From contig NZ_CP069303.1 of assembly GCF_016839145.1 (NCBI RefSeq), positions 1,612,001 to 1,676,000 of the forward strand: a stretch of DNA of 64,000 nucleotides. Direction: 5' to 3'. A model generated the notes under the pieces. The model saw nothing but the letters and a program-made list of their open reading frames with translations, ran no database searches and had not been told where the DNA came from. How positions within the stretch are numbered: position 1 is the first letter of the stretch; each line of letters begins with the position of its first letter. Source of the stretch: Shinella sp. PSBB067 (lineage in GTDB: Bacteria; Pseudomonadota; Alphaproteobacteria; Rhizobiales; Rhizobiaceae). This document shows positions 34,814-43,148 of this stretch, in pieces. Both the position numbers and the translations under genes were made by a program.

Positions 34814-36202
34814 TCAGACCCGCTGGCCGTTCCGCACGCGGTAGCTCGGCTGGTACATCGTCACGAGCTCCTCGGAGGCCGTCGGATGCACCGCCATCGT
34901 GCGGTCGAAGTCGTCCTTCGCCACGCCCGCCTTCAGCGAGATACCGAGGAGCTGCGCCATCTCGCCGGCCTCGTGGCCGAGGATATGCGCGCCTACCACC
35001 TTGCGGTCGGCGGCATTGACGACGAGCTTCATGATGGTCTTCTCCTGGCGGCCGGACAGCGTCGCCTTCATCGGGCGGAACTCGGCGCGGTAGATCTCAA
35101 GATCGTCGAACGTCTTCGCCGCCTCCTCCTCGCTGAGGCCGACCGTGCCGATCTCGGGCTGCGAGAAGACGGCGGTCGCGATGAGGTCGTGGTCGGGCGA
35201 GACCGGATTGCCGCGGAATTCCGTCTCGATGAAGCACATGGCCTCATGGATCGCGACGGGCGTGAGCTGCACGCGGTCGGTCACGTCGCCGAGGGCGAAG
35301 ATGCCGGCCACGTTGGTGCGCGAATGCGCGTCGACGATGATGGCGCCGCGCTCGTTCATGGCGACGCCCGCCGTCTCCAGCCCGAGGCTGCCGGTGTTCG
35401 GCACGCGGCCGAGCGCCAGCATCACCTGGTCGACGGTCAGCGTCTCGCCGGCCTTGGTGGTCGCGATGCGGCGCCCGCCCTCGCCCTCTTCGACGCGCGT
35501 GATGATGTCCTCGCAGATGACGCGGATACCCTTGGCTATCATGGCGGACTGCAAGCCGTGGCGCATGTCCTGGTCGAAGCGCGAGAGGATCTGCCTGCCG
35601 CGATAGATCAGCGTCGTCTCGACGCCGAGCCCGTGGAAGATGTTGGCGAACTCTACCGCGATATAGCCGCCGCCCGAGATCAGGATGGACTTCGGCAGCT
35701 CCGGCAGGTCGAACGCCTCGTTCGAGGTGATGCAGAGGTCGTGGCCGGGCAGGTCGAAATGCGGCGTCGGATGGCCGCCGACCGCGATCAGGATGCGCTC
35801 GGCCGTCACGAGCTCGTCGGTGGCGGTCAGGCGGATCGTGTTCGGTCCGACGAGTATCGCGCGCGTTGCAAGGATGGCCGCCCCGGCATTCTCCAGACCC
35901 TTGCGGTAGAGGCCTTCAAGACGGGTGATCTCCTTCTCCTTGGCCGCGACCAGCGCCGGCCAGTCGAACTTCGTTTCGCCGACCTGCCAGCCGAAGCCGG
36001 CCGCGTCCTCGAAATGCTCGTGGAACTGCGAGGCATAAACATAGAGCTTCTTCGGCACGCAGCCGCGGATGACGCAGGTGCCGCCGAAGCGGAACTCCTC
36101 GGCGATCGCCACCTTCTTGCCCATGGCTGCGGCAAGGCGCGCGCTGCGCACGCCGCCGGAGCCTCCACCGATGACGAAAAGGTCGTAGTCGAATGTCGTC
36201 AT
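34814..36202 (-). CDS. gor: glutathione-disulfide reductase
   Basis: A 462-residue FAD/NADPH enzyme that reduces glutathione disulfide. The FAD Rossmann motif is VIGGGSGGVRSARLAA (about 10-25). The redox pair Cys43-Cys48 lies in GGTCVIRGCVPKK. The NADPH site is SGGGYIAVEFA (about 170-180), the second FAD contact is IFALGDVTD, and the C-terminal acid-base pair is in VHPTASEE. The ATG at 36202 has AGGAG 8 bases upstream. In relatives, gor often follows rpiA and a DUF2059 gene directly. Here two unknown genes lie between. Confidence 0.95.
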   Translation of the reverse strand: MTTFDYDLFVIGGGSGGVRSARLAAAMGKKVAIAEEFRFGGTCVIRGCVPKKLYVYASQFHEHFEDAAGFGWQVGETKFDWPALVAAKEKEITRLEGLYRKGLENAGAAILATRAILVGPNTIRLTATDELVTAERILIAVGGHPTPHFDLPGHDLCITSNEAFDLPELPKSILISGGGYIAVEFANIFHGLGVETTLIYRGRQILSRFDQDMRHGLQSAMIAKGIRVICEDIITRVEEGEGGRRIATTKAGETLTVDQVMLALGRVPNTGSLGLETAGVAMNERGAIIVDAHSRTNVAGIFALGDVTDRVQLTPVAIHEAMCFIETEFRGNPVSPDHDLIATAVFSQPEIGTVGLSEEEAAKTFDDLEIYRAEFRPMKATLSGRQEKTIMKLVVNAADRKVVGAHILGHEAGEMAQLLGISLKAGVAKDDFDRTMAVHPTASEELVTMYQPSYRVRNGQRV

Positions 36203-36446
36203 GTCGCGATCTCCTGCGGGAAAGCCTGGCCGTATGGCCTTGGGGCGGAACGGCAGCGAATCCGCCGCAGCCCGACACATATAGGAACAGCGCATCCAAA
36301 AGGAAAAGGTAACGATGCCGCGATCACCGCCACAGCGGGCTCCCCGCGATCTTGCCAAAAATGGGTAGGCCGGCCGTGCGGAATCCGATTTACGCCGCCG
36401 CAAACCGGATTTAAGTAAAGTTCCCGACCAATCGTGGTCTAAGTGG

Positions 36447-36791
36447 ATGATAAAAATGAATAAATCAGCATACTTCGTAGCCTCTGCCGCAGCATTCGCC
36501 ATGCTTGCCGGCCCGGCCGCGGCGGAAGACCTCGTCTTCAATCTCAAGAACGGCACCGGCTCCGTTCTCACCCGTTTCTACACGTCCCCGGTCGGTGTCG
36601 AAAAGTGGGAAGAAGATGTCTTCGGCAACCAGGTCCTCGAACCGGGCGAAGCGATCGAGATCACCATCGCAGACGGCCGCAGCGTCTGTGAGTACGACAT
36701 GCGCTTCGAGTTCTCCGAGGAGTCCGATCTCGACACCACCACCGACACGCAGAACCTCTGCGAACTCGGCACCTATACGATCCACGAATAA
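36447..36791 (+). CDS. small secreted protein of unknown function
   Basis: The 114-residue product has a signal peptide (YFVASAAAFAMLAGPAAA, cleavage before EDLVF). The mature part is about 85 residues and acidic. It contains NGTGSVLTRFYTSP, VEKWEEDVFG, DGRSVCEYDMRFEF and NLCELGTYTI, with two cysteines able to form a disulfide. I recall similar short exported proteins in other Rhizobiales, without a reliable function. ATG 36456 (MNKSAYF) is an alternative start. It is the only plus-strand gene in a minus-strand block. Confidence 0.72.
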   Translation: MIKMNKSAYFVASAAAFAMLAGPAAAEDLVFNLKNGTGSVLTRFYTSPVGVEKWEEDVFGNQVLEPGEAIEITIADGRSVCEYDMRFEFSEESDLDTTTDTQNLCELGTYTIHE

Positions 36792-36827
36792 GACGGACCG
36801 GGCCGGCTTCACCGAGGGCGGCCCGGC

Positions 36828-37688
36828 CTATCCGGCGCGCGCGACAGCCTGCGAGAACGCCTCGGAGACCGCCGAGAACTTCAACGCCTGCCAGGACCGG
36901 TAATCGATCACGAAGTCCGACGAGACCCAGCAGTTCCCCCTGTTTCCCGGAAATTCCCAGCCGATCAGGCCGGCGCCGCGCGCCGCCGCCAGGATCCTCG
37001 CGGTGTGGCTCTGCGAGATGCGATAGCGGGCGGCGACGCCGCTCGCCGACACCGGTCCTATCCACACCCGCCCGGCCGGAAGATGCCATGGCGCCCGGGC
37101 GGCAAGTTCGTGCAGCACGTTGCTGCCCGACTCGGCGCGTGTGAAGAGCCCGACGGACGATGGCGGGTGGCACCAGCCGCTTGACGAGAGCATGAGACGC
37201 GCCATCCGCGTCTGGGCATAGACGATCAGGTCCGGATCGTTCCGCAGGCGCGCGGCACGCCCTGCCGTGTCGATACGATCGAGCGCTTCGAGATGGGTGC
37301 CGTACCAGCGGCGGATCAGGTCCTCCGTGTACGGCCTTGCCCGGAACATCCGCTGCCGGCGGTCCGCGCAGGCGATCTGCTCGACAAGCCCGTAATGACG
37401 CATCTCGTTCAGGAAGGCGAGAACCGTGTTGCGGCTGGCAATCGGCGTGCCGGCAAGGAAGCGCAGGAGGTTCGTCGGTGAAATCGGCGGGCGCGCGGGA
37501 TCGAGCCGGTGTTCGAAGTGCAGCGCGAGAGTCGCCTGGCTGAGCAGCCATTTCTGCAGGTCCGAAAGATAGCGCACCTCCTTCGGGATTTCCTGATGGG
37601 TGGCGAGCAGTTCCTCGGCGGCGAAGACCAGGCAGTCATGAAACCGGCTTTCCGCAAGAAGGCGGTCGACCCGATAGGACAAGATCAT
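36828..37688 (-). CDS. unknown protein with two winged-helix-like segments
   Basis: I do not recognise this 286-residue protein. Two stretches look like winged-helix DNA-binding units. The first is residues about 75-105 (NLLRFLAGTPIASRNTVL, then EMRHYGLVEQI). The second is about 210-240 (SGVAARYRISQSHTARIL, then RGAGLIGWE). No receiver, ligand or membrane domain is evident. It is transcribed with the gor/rpiA block, but a strong terminator (37751-37776) separates it from DUF2059. No SD is evident upstream of the ATG. A transcriptional regulator is the best guess. Confidence 0.6.
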   Translation of the reverse strand: MILSYRVDRLLAESRFHDCLVFAAEELLATHQEIPKEVRYLSDLQKWLLSQATLALHFEHRLDPARPPISPTNLLRFLAGTPIASRNTVLAFLNEMRHYGLVEQIACADRRQRMFRARPYTEDLIRRWYGTHLEALDRIDTAGRAARLRNDPDLIVYAQTRMARLMLSSSGWCHPPSSVGLFTRAESGSNVLHELAARAPWHLPAGRVWIGPVSASGVAARYRISQSHTARILAAARGAGLIGWEFPGNRGNCWVSSDFVIDYRSWQALKFSAVSEAFSQAVARAG

Positions 37689-37750
37689 GGCGAAAAGACA
37701 CCGGGCGCAACGGATTAAATCGCATCATTGGCCAAAACGGCCTGCGGATG

Positions 37751-37776
37751 AAAAAGGCGGCCGGTGGCCGCCTTTT
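37751..37776 (-). terminator. bidirectional-looking intrinsic terminator
   Basis: An 11-bp perfect stem (37752-37762 with 37766-37776, loop GGT) built on AAAAGGCGGCC has Ts on both sides. On the minus strand it begins 12 bases after the DUF2059 stop and ends the rpiA-DUF2059 transcript. Confidence 0.8.
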
Positions 37777-37787
37777 CAGCTTGTCGA

Positions 37788-38327
37788 TTACTGCTGCGGC
37801 TGCGCGTCGCCGCCCTCGGCGGGCTTGGCGCCGAGCATCTTGTCGAGCTTGTTGCCGCTTTCGGTGCGCAGGTCGCGGTCGACGCCGGCAGCCCAGATCT
37901 CGGCGGCCTTCATGACTTCGCGCGTGGCGATCGGGCCGTCGGCCAGAAGCTTCTTGCCGGCCGCCGAGGCATAGAAGTCGGCGATGGCCTTGAGCTCTTC
38001 CTGCGTGAAGGTCTTGGCGTAGATGGTCGCGGCTTCCTTCTCGAGGTCGGCGCGGCGCGGGGCGAGCGCAAGAGCCTGCTCGTCCACCACGGCGTTGATT
38101 TCCTGCTCGTGGTTCGGCGAGGCCTGCACGAAGGTCGACTTCACGCGGGAGGCGAGGCCCGGAAGGATGTCGTCGAAGCGGCTCGTCGCGCCGATGGCGT
38201 CGATGGCGGCGCGCGCGGTCTTGATCTGCTCTTCCGTGACCTCCTGCGCCTTGGCGGCGCCGGCAAGGCCTGCCGAAACGATGAGGGTCACCGCGAGGGT
38301 CCGGCCGAAACCAGAAAATTTGATCAT
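37788..38327 (-). CDS. periplasmic DUF2059 protein
   Basis: The 179-residue protein has a signal peptide (TLAVTLIVSAGLAGAAKA, cleavage before QEVTEE). An all-helical DUF2059 body follows with AATIYAKTFTQEELKAIADFYASAAGKKLL, the family hallmark (conserved FTxEEL and FYxSxxGKK). The tail is Gln/Pro-rich. Function is unknown. It is a regular neighbour of rpiA and gor in rhizobia, suggesting a link to envelope or redox upkeep. It lies 18 bases after rpiA and is followed by an intrinsic terminator. Confidence 0.9.
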   Translation of the reverse strand: MIKFSGFGRTLAVTLIVSAGLAGAAKAQEVTEEQIKTARAAIDAIGATSRFDDILPGLASRVKSTFVQASPNHEQEINAVVDEQALALAPRRADLEKEAATIYAKTFTQEELKAIADFYASAAGKKLLADGPIATREVMKAAEIWAAGVDRDLRTESGNKLDKMLGAKPAEGGDAQPQQ

Positions 38328-38345
38328 GTCGGTCTGTGCTCCTGT

Positions 38346-39044
38346 CTATTCTTTTGCTGTCAGCGTGCGCGCACCAGCGGGTCCCGCGATGATGGCCAGC
38401 GACGCCATGTTGATGAAGAGGCCGTGTTCGACGACGCCCGGTATGTCATTGAGGTTGCTTGCGAGCGCATCTGCATCAGGAATACGGCCAAAAGATGCGT
38501 CGAGAATGTAGTGTCCGCCATCCGTCGTGAAGGTGCCGTCGCCGGAGGCGCGCAGCGTGATCGCGCCGGAAAGGCCGAGGCGCGCGGCCGTCTTCTCGAT
38601 GGCGATGCGGGTCGCCGCAAGCCCGAACGGGTTGACCTCGATGGGCAGCTTGAAGGCGCCGAGCGTCTCGACGACCTTGCTTTCGTCGGCAATGACGATC
38701 ATGCGCTGCGAGGCGCTGGCGACGATCTTCTCGCGCAGCAGCGCGCCGCCGCCGCCCTTGATGAGGCGCAGCCTGCCGTCCACCTCGTCCGCGCCGTCGA
38801 TGGTGAGGTCGAGTTCCGGCAGTTCGTCCAGCGACTTCAGCGGCACGCCGAGCTCGACGCAGAGCCGCGCCGTGCGCTCGGAGGTGGGAACACCCTCGAC
38901 GCGAAGGCCGCCCGCCACCTGTTCGGCGAGAAGCCGCACGAATTCCTCGGCGGTCGAGCCGGTGCCGATGCCGAGGCGCATGCCGTCCTCCACGTAGGAG
39001 AGCGCGGCCTCGGCGGCCCTGATCTTCATTTCACGGGCGTCCAT
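38346..39044 (-). CDS. rpiA: ribose-5-phosphate isomerase A
   Basis: Interconverts ribose 5-phosphate and ribulose 5-phosphate. The 232-residue protein carries [13 protein letters not shown] (phosphate loop), [10 protein letters not shown] (catalytic Asp pair), [14 protein letters not shown] (catalytic Glu and Lys) and NPFGLAAT, all RpiA signatures. The ATG at 39044 gives the normal family length and has GGAG 10 bases upstream. The frame is open 22 codons further. It is the first gene of rpiA-DUF2059 and is divergent from gph. Confidence 0.96.
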   Translation of the reverse strand: MDAREMKIRAAEAALSYVEDGMRLGIGTGSTAEEFVRLLAEQVAGGLRVEGVPTSERTARLCVELGVPLKSLDELPELDLTIDGADEVDGRLRLIKGGGGALLREKIVASASQRMIVIADESKVVETLGAFKLPIEVNPFGLAATRIAIEKTAARLGLSGAITLRASGDGTFTTDGGHYILDASFGRIPDADALASNLNDIPGVVEHGLFINMASLAIIAGPAGARTLTAKE

Positions 39045-39234
39045 GCCCCAAAACTCCCTGAACGAGTACCCGCCGGCACGCGCGAAGCGGCCGGATTTCC
39101 GGTGAGACACTTACACGCCCTGAATGGCAAACGAAAGCCAAAATCGCCGCCCGCGCTGCGGCCGACAAGCCGATTGCAAAAGCCGCCGCCATCGCATACC
39201 GAGAAGCCTGTCCCTTCAATTCCCAAGGTATGCC

Positions 39235-39909
39235 ATGTCCGCTCCTCTCGTCGTCTTCGACCTCGACGGCACCCTCATCGATACGGCGCACGACCTCGTG
39301 GCGAGCCTCAATCACACGATCGGTCTCGAAGGGCTGGAACCCGTCGGCTATGGCGACCTCACCCATCTCGTCGGCCATGGCGGCCAGGTGATGATCAGGC
39401 GCGCCTTCGCGCTGCGCGGCCGCGAGATCACCGATGCCGAGCTGCAGCGCATGCTCGCCGTCTTCGTCGAGCACTATGCGGATGCCATGCCGGGCGTCTC
39501 GGTGCCCTATCCGGGGCTCACCGGTGCCATGGACCGCCTCGCCGCGTCGGGCTACCGGCTTGCCGTCTGCACGAACAAGATGGAGGGCCTTGCCCGCCGC
39601 CTCGTCGACGGCCTCGGCCTCACCGCCCGCTTTTCGGCGATCACCGGCGGCGATACCTTCGCCGTCCGCAAGCCGGATGCCGAGCACCTGCTCGGCACGA
39701 TCAGCCGCGCCGAGGCCGATCCGATGCGCACCGTGATGATCGGCGACAGCCTCAACGACATGCTCGTCGCCCGCAATGCCGGCGTCCCGTCGATCGGCGT
39801 GCCCTTCGGCTATTCCGACGTGCCGGTCGCCGAGCTCGAACCGAACCACGTCATCGCCCATTTCGACGAGCTGACGCCCGATCTCGTCGAGCGACTCATC
39901 GCTCGCTGA
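39235..39909 (+). CDS. gph: phosphoglycolate phosphatase
   Basis: A 224-residue HAD-superfamily phosphatase. Motif I is VFDLDGTLIDT with nucleophile Asp9 and acid Asp11. Motif II is the threonine in LAVCTNKME. The lysine of motif III is in VRKPDAEHL, and motif IV is IGDSLNDM. The cap domain and family length fit Gph, which clears phosphoglycolate formed during DNA repair or by metabolism. The ATG at 39235 has AAGG 5-6 bases upstream. It sits 19 bases before the APH-like gene and could be co-transcribed with it. Confidence 0.9.
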   Translation: MSAPLVVFDLDGTLIDTAHDLVASLNHTIGLEGLEPVGYGDLTHLVGHGGQVMIRRAFALRGREITDAELQRMLAVFVEHYADAMPGVSVPYPGLTGAMDRLAASGYRLAVCTNKMEGLARRLVDGLGLTARFSAITGGDTFAVRKPDAEHLLGTISRAEADPMRTVMIGDSLNDMLVARNAGVPSIGVPFGYSDVPVAELEPNHVIAHFDELTPDLVERLIAR

Positions 39910-39928
39910 CCTTGCCGGGGAGTGCCTG

Positions 39929-40729
39929 TTGGACTGGACCGAAACCCTGCTCGACACCCGGTCCGGCTGGACACCCGCACATCAGGGCGAATCCGGCGAT
40001 CGCGTCTTTCGCAGCATCGATGGGCAGCGCTACGCCAAGCTGGCGCAGGGCCCGCGCGCAGCCGAGCTTGCCGGCGAACGGGACCGGCTGCAATGGCTTG
40101 CCGGCAAGGGCATCGCCTGCCCCGCCCCCCTCGGCTGGCACGCGAACGACGATGGCGCCTGCCTGACAATGAGCGCGCTTCCGGGCGTTCCGGCCGCAAC
40201 GCTGTCCGGCTTGGACCTCCTGAAAGCCTGGCCGTCCATGGCCGAAAGCCTTGCCGCCTTCCACACCCTGCCCGTTGCCGGGTGCCCCTTCACCAAAGAC
40301 CTTTCCGGCATGGTCGCACGAGCGGCCGATGTGGTGGCGCGCGGCGCCGTCAATCCGGATTTCCTGGCCGCGGAGGACAGGGACGTGCCGACACGCGATC
40401 TGCTGGCGCGTGTCGAGGCCGAACTGCCCCTGCGGCTGACGCAGGAAGCGGAGGAGCGCGCCGTCTGCCACGGCGATCCCTGCATGCCGAATTTCATGGT
40501 GGACCCGGCGACGCTCCGCTGCACGGGCCTGATCGATCTCGGCCGTCTCGGCACGGCGGATCGCTATGCCGACCTGACGTTGATGCTTGCCAATGCGCGG
40601 GAGACGTGGGGAACGGAGGACGAGGCCAGCAGCGCCTTCGACATCCTCTTCGCCACGATGCAGATCGAGGCGCCCGACAGGGAGCGCCTCGATTTCTATC
40701 TCAGACTGGACCCGCTGACCTGGGGCTGA
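39929..40729 (+). CDS. aminoglycoside phosphotransferase, APH(3'')-I (StrA)-like
   Basis: The 266-residue kinase closely follows the streptomycin 3''-phosphotransferase family. Shared stretches with APH(3'')-Ib, from memory, include GESGD, ELAGERDRL, LLKAWPSM, VCHGDPCMPNFMVDP, GLIDLGRLGTADRYADL and the C-terminal FYLRLDPLTWG. Lys37 is the likely ATP contact, Asp183 (HGDPCMPN) the catalytic base and Asp203 (IDLG) the metal ligand. The start is TTG 39929 with GGGGAG 7 bases before it. It lies in ordinary core DNA between gph and an L,D-transpeptidase gene, with no IS or integron nearby and no obvious composition change. It may confer intrinsic streptomycin resistance. Confidence 0.88.
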   Translation: MDWTETLLDTRSGWTPAHQGESGDRVFRSIDGQRYAKLAQGPRAAELAGERDRLQWLAGKGIACPAPLGWHANDDGACLTMSALPGVPAATLSGLDLLKAWPSMAESLAAFHTLPVAGCPFTKDLSGMVARAADVVARGAVNPDFLAAEDRDVPTRDLLARVEAELPLRLTQEAEERAVCHGDPCMPNFMVDPATLRCTGLIDLGRLGTADRYADLTLMLANARETWGTEDEASSAFDILFATMQIEAPDRERLDFYLRLDPLTWG

Positions 40730-40733
40730 CGAA

Positions 40734-42614
40734 TCAGCCCTGGACCTGCCGTGCCGAGCGCGTGGCGGCGAAGGCCTTGCGCATATAGTCGTCGCGGCCG
40801 TAGACGTCGTCGAAATATTCGACCGCGCCGTCCTTGTTCGGCCAGGCGGTGAAATAGGCGATGTAGATCGGAATGTCCGCCTTCACGCTCAGCGCCTTGT
40901 TGCGGCCCGCCGCGATCTCCTTGCCGACATCCGCCTCGCTGACCCCGAGCACGGCCGCCGCCATCTTGCGCGGCTCGGCAAGGCGCACGCAGCCGTGGCT
41001 GAGCGCCCGCATGTCCTTCTTGAAGAAGCTCTTCGACGGCGTGTCGTGCATGTAGATGGCGTGGCTGTTCGGGAAGAGGATCTTCAATTCGCCGAGCGCA
41101 TTGTCGCCGCTCGGCGGCTGGCGCACGGAAACGCCCGCCGTCGAACCGTTCCAGTTGACCGAGGACGAGGGCACCGCGCGGCCTCCGACGGCAACCTCAT
41201 AGCCCATCCGGTCGAGATAGGAAGGGTCGTTGCGCAGCTTGGGCAGCATCTCGTTGATGATGATCGACTGCGGCACGCCCCAGTACGGATTGACCTCCAC
41301 GGTCTGGATGCGATCCTCGAAGAAATAGGTCTGGTTCGACTTCGAGCCGACGACCGTGCGCATGGAGAACTTTTCCGCACCATCCTCATGGTAATAGACC
41401 ATGAAGGCCGGCTGGTTGATGAAGACATGGCGCGCGCCGAGATCGACCGGCAACCAGCGCGCCTGCTCCAGCGCCACTTCGAGCTTGGCGACCTTGTCGG
41501 TAACCGAATCGCCGCCCGTCAGCTTGCGGATCGAGGCCTTGCCGACGACGCCGTCCGGCTTCAGCCCGTTTTCCTTCTGGAAGGCCTCGACGAGCGAAAC
41601 CAGCTCCGGCGTGTAGTCCGGCGTGCCGGCATAGCTTGCGATCGTCACCGAGTGATCGGTCTTCAGCGCATCGGAACCGTGCTTGACGATGCCCTTGACG
41701 ATATTGGCAAGCTCGGGATTGCTCTGGCCCGGCTTCAAAAGCGTGTTTTCGGCGATCACCACGCGGTCGCCGCCTTCCGTCTCGGCGCGCAGCCGCGCGA
41801 GCTCGGCCTTCAGCGCCTGGAACTCGGCACTGGCCGGCGAGCGGCTTTCCAGATAGGCCTTGACGTTGCCGCTCAGCGCCACGTTCTTCAGCGCCGCGAC
41901 GAGGTTGACGTCCTTGCGCTTGAAATCGTGATAGCCGGAAATACGGTTCGGATCGATGCGACCGCGCGCAGCGTCCTGCACATAGGTCGCGACAGCCGAG
42001 GACAGGGCGATCTCGAAGGTGGCGAGCTCGTTGTAGCGCCTGTTCATGTCGGCGCGGTCGAAGCCGTCAGACGGAATCTGCACCGCATAATCCCAGGGAT
42101 CGAGGCCGACGGAAGCGGCATCGGCCAGCACGGCGATGGCGGCCTTGGCCTTCTCGTTGATGCCCGTGCCTTCGACCCAGACGAGTTTCTTGTGATCGCC
42201 GTAGAACGCCTCGACCGCCTTGGCGGCATCCGGCGTGGTGCGCACGTTGACCGTGGCGAAGGCGGCGCGAACGCCGGAATCGCCGGCCGGTACGACGTCG
42301 GCGGAAATCGAGCTGGTCACGACCGGGTCGGCCAGCTTGTCGACGGCGACGCGCTTCAGGGCGTCTGCCTTGTAGGTATAGTATTGCGGGCCGGTCACGC
42401 GCGGCAGCGGCTTTGCCGCCTGCCTCGCCTCGGCGTTCGGCATCATCACGCCGGTTTGCACGCCCGGAAGTTCCTCGCGCTTCGGCTCCTTCTTCTTGCC
42501 GCCGCGAAGGATATCCATCAGCGTAATGGCATTTGCGGGCGCGGCGTTAAGCGTGATGGTGGCGCAGGACAGAGCCAGCGCAGCGGCCAGCACGGCAGTC
42601 TTTGTCAGCTTCAT
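40734..42614 (-). CDS. L,D-transpeptidase, YcbB/LdtD-like
   Basis: The 626-residue periplasmic enzyme has a signal peptide (TAVLAAALALSCATITLNAA). A scaffold region contains LDPWDYAVQIP and AARGRIDPNRISGYH. A peptidoglycan-binding segment follows (LVSLVEAFQKENGLKPDGVVG, about 330-350). The YkuD catalytic domain ends in YMHDTPSKSFF and SHGCVRL, with nucleophile Cys542. Such enzymes make 3-3 crosslinks, the main crosslink type in polar-growing Rhizobiales, or attach proteins to peptidoglycan. It fits functionally with the GPR-like protein in this window. Its end lies 4 bases from the convergent kinase gene. Confidence 0.93.
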   Translation of the reverse strand: MKLTKTAVLAAALALSCATITLNAAPANAITLMDILRGGKKKEPKREELPGVQTGVMMPNAEARQAAKPLPRVTGPQYYTYKADALKRVAVDKLADPVVTSSISADVVPAGDSGVRAAFATVNVRTTPDAAKAVEAFYGDHKKLVWVEGTGINEKAKAAIAVLADAASVGLDPWDYAVQIPSDGFDRADMNRRYNELATFEIALSSAVATYVQDAARGRIDPNRISGYHDFKRKDVNLVAALKNVALSGNVKAYLESRSPASAEFQALKAELARLRAETEGGDRVVIAENTLLKPGQSNPELANIVKGIVKHGSDALKTDHSVTIASYAGTPDYTPELVSLVEAFQKENGLKPDGVVGKASIRKLTGGDSVTDKVAKLEVALEQARWLPVDLGARHVFINQPAFMVYYHEDGAEKFSMRTVVGSKSNQTYFFEDRIQTVEVNPYWGVPQSIIINEMLPKLRNDPSYLDRMGYEVAVGGRAVPSSSVNWNGSTAGVSVRQPPSGDNALGELKILFPNSHAIYMHDTPSKSFFKKDMRALSHGCVRLAEPRKMAAAVLGVSEADVGKEIAAGRNKALSVKADIPIYIAYFTAWPNKDGAVEYFDDVYGRDDYMRKAFAATRSARQVQG

Positions 42615-43148
42615 ATATATTCCATTCCCCGAATAAACCGCATGTCGCGGCCTCTGGTGGCGCCCGAACCAGCAGGCCGGTAAGTTATAGGAAAGGATGG
42701 TGAATGAAAAGGAAACGCCCCGGCCCGCCGGCCCTTCCGCCCCTCACGAAACCGTCATGCCGGACCCTTGCGGAAAGGACGCGCGGCTCCCCGTAAAAAT
42801 TTGAATTGACGCGGATTTTCTTGCGTATGGCCGGTTTCGGAAGAACGGCCATCGGAAAGCATAAAAAATTTGTGCGCGCGGTTGTGATGGAAAAAGCACA
42901 GCCGCGGATCGGCCCGCCGCACCTTCGCCGGAGCGCATCCGGCGCCTAATCGATTTTAACCGAAAGTCTCGCCTTCCGCCGCCATTCCGCCCTTGCAACC
43001 GGGTCTGAGATGGGCCAGAGATTTGCGCGATTTATCGCGCCGGCGCGGCCCTTCCCGAACGGCCCGCGCTCGCCCGGCCTGCCGCGTCCCATGCGGCGGC
43101 ATCGCCGGCGGCAGGACGGAGCGCATGGGCTTTAAAGCGGGAAGCACA
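42615..43148. other. 534-base divergent intergenic region
   Basis: Separates the L,D-transpeptidase gene (minus) from fumC (plus) and should hold both promoters. The part from about 42786 to 42900 is AT-rich (TTTGAATTGACG, AAAAAATTTGTGCG), unlike the GC-rich flanks. A TTAAC half-site lies near 42957. I see no open frame with an SD, no clear promoter pair with correct spacing and no RNA gene. Confidence 0.4.

Noticed and set aside
42950..42965. TTAA half-sites (also at 25984, 36410, 44635, 54348) as CtrA boxes
   Set aside because: Each lacks a second TTAA at seven bases. Only the 4502 and 61919 sites are complete.
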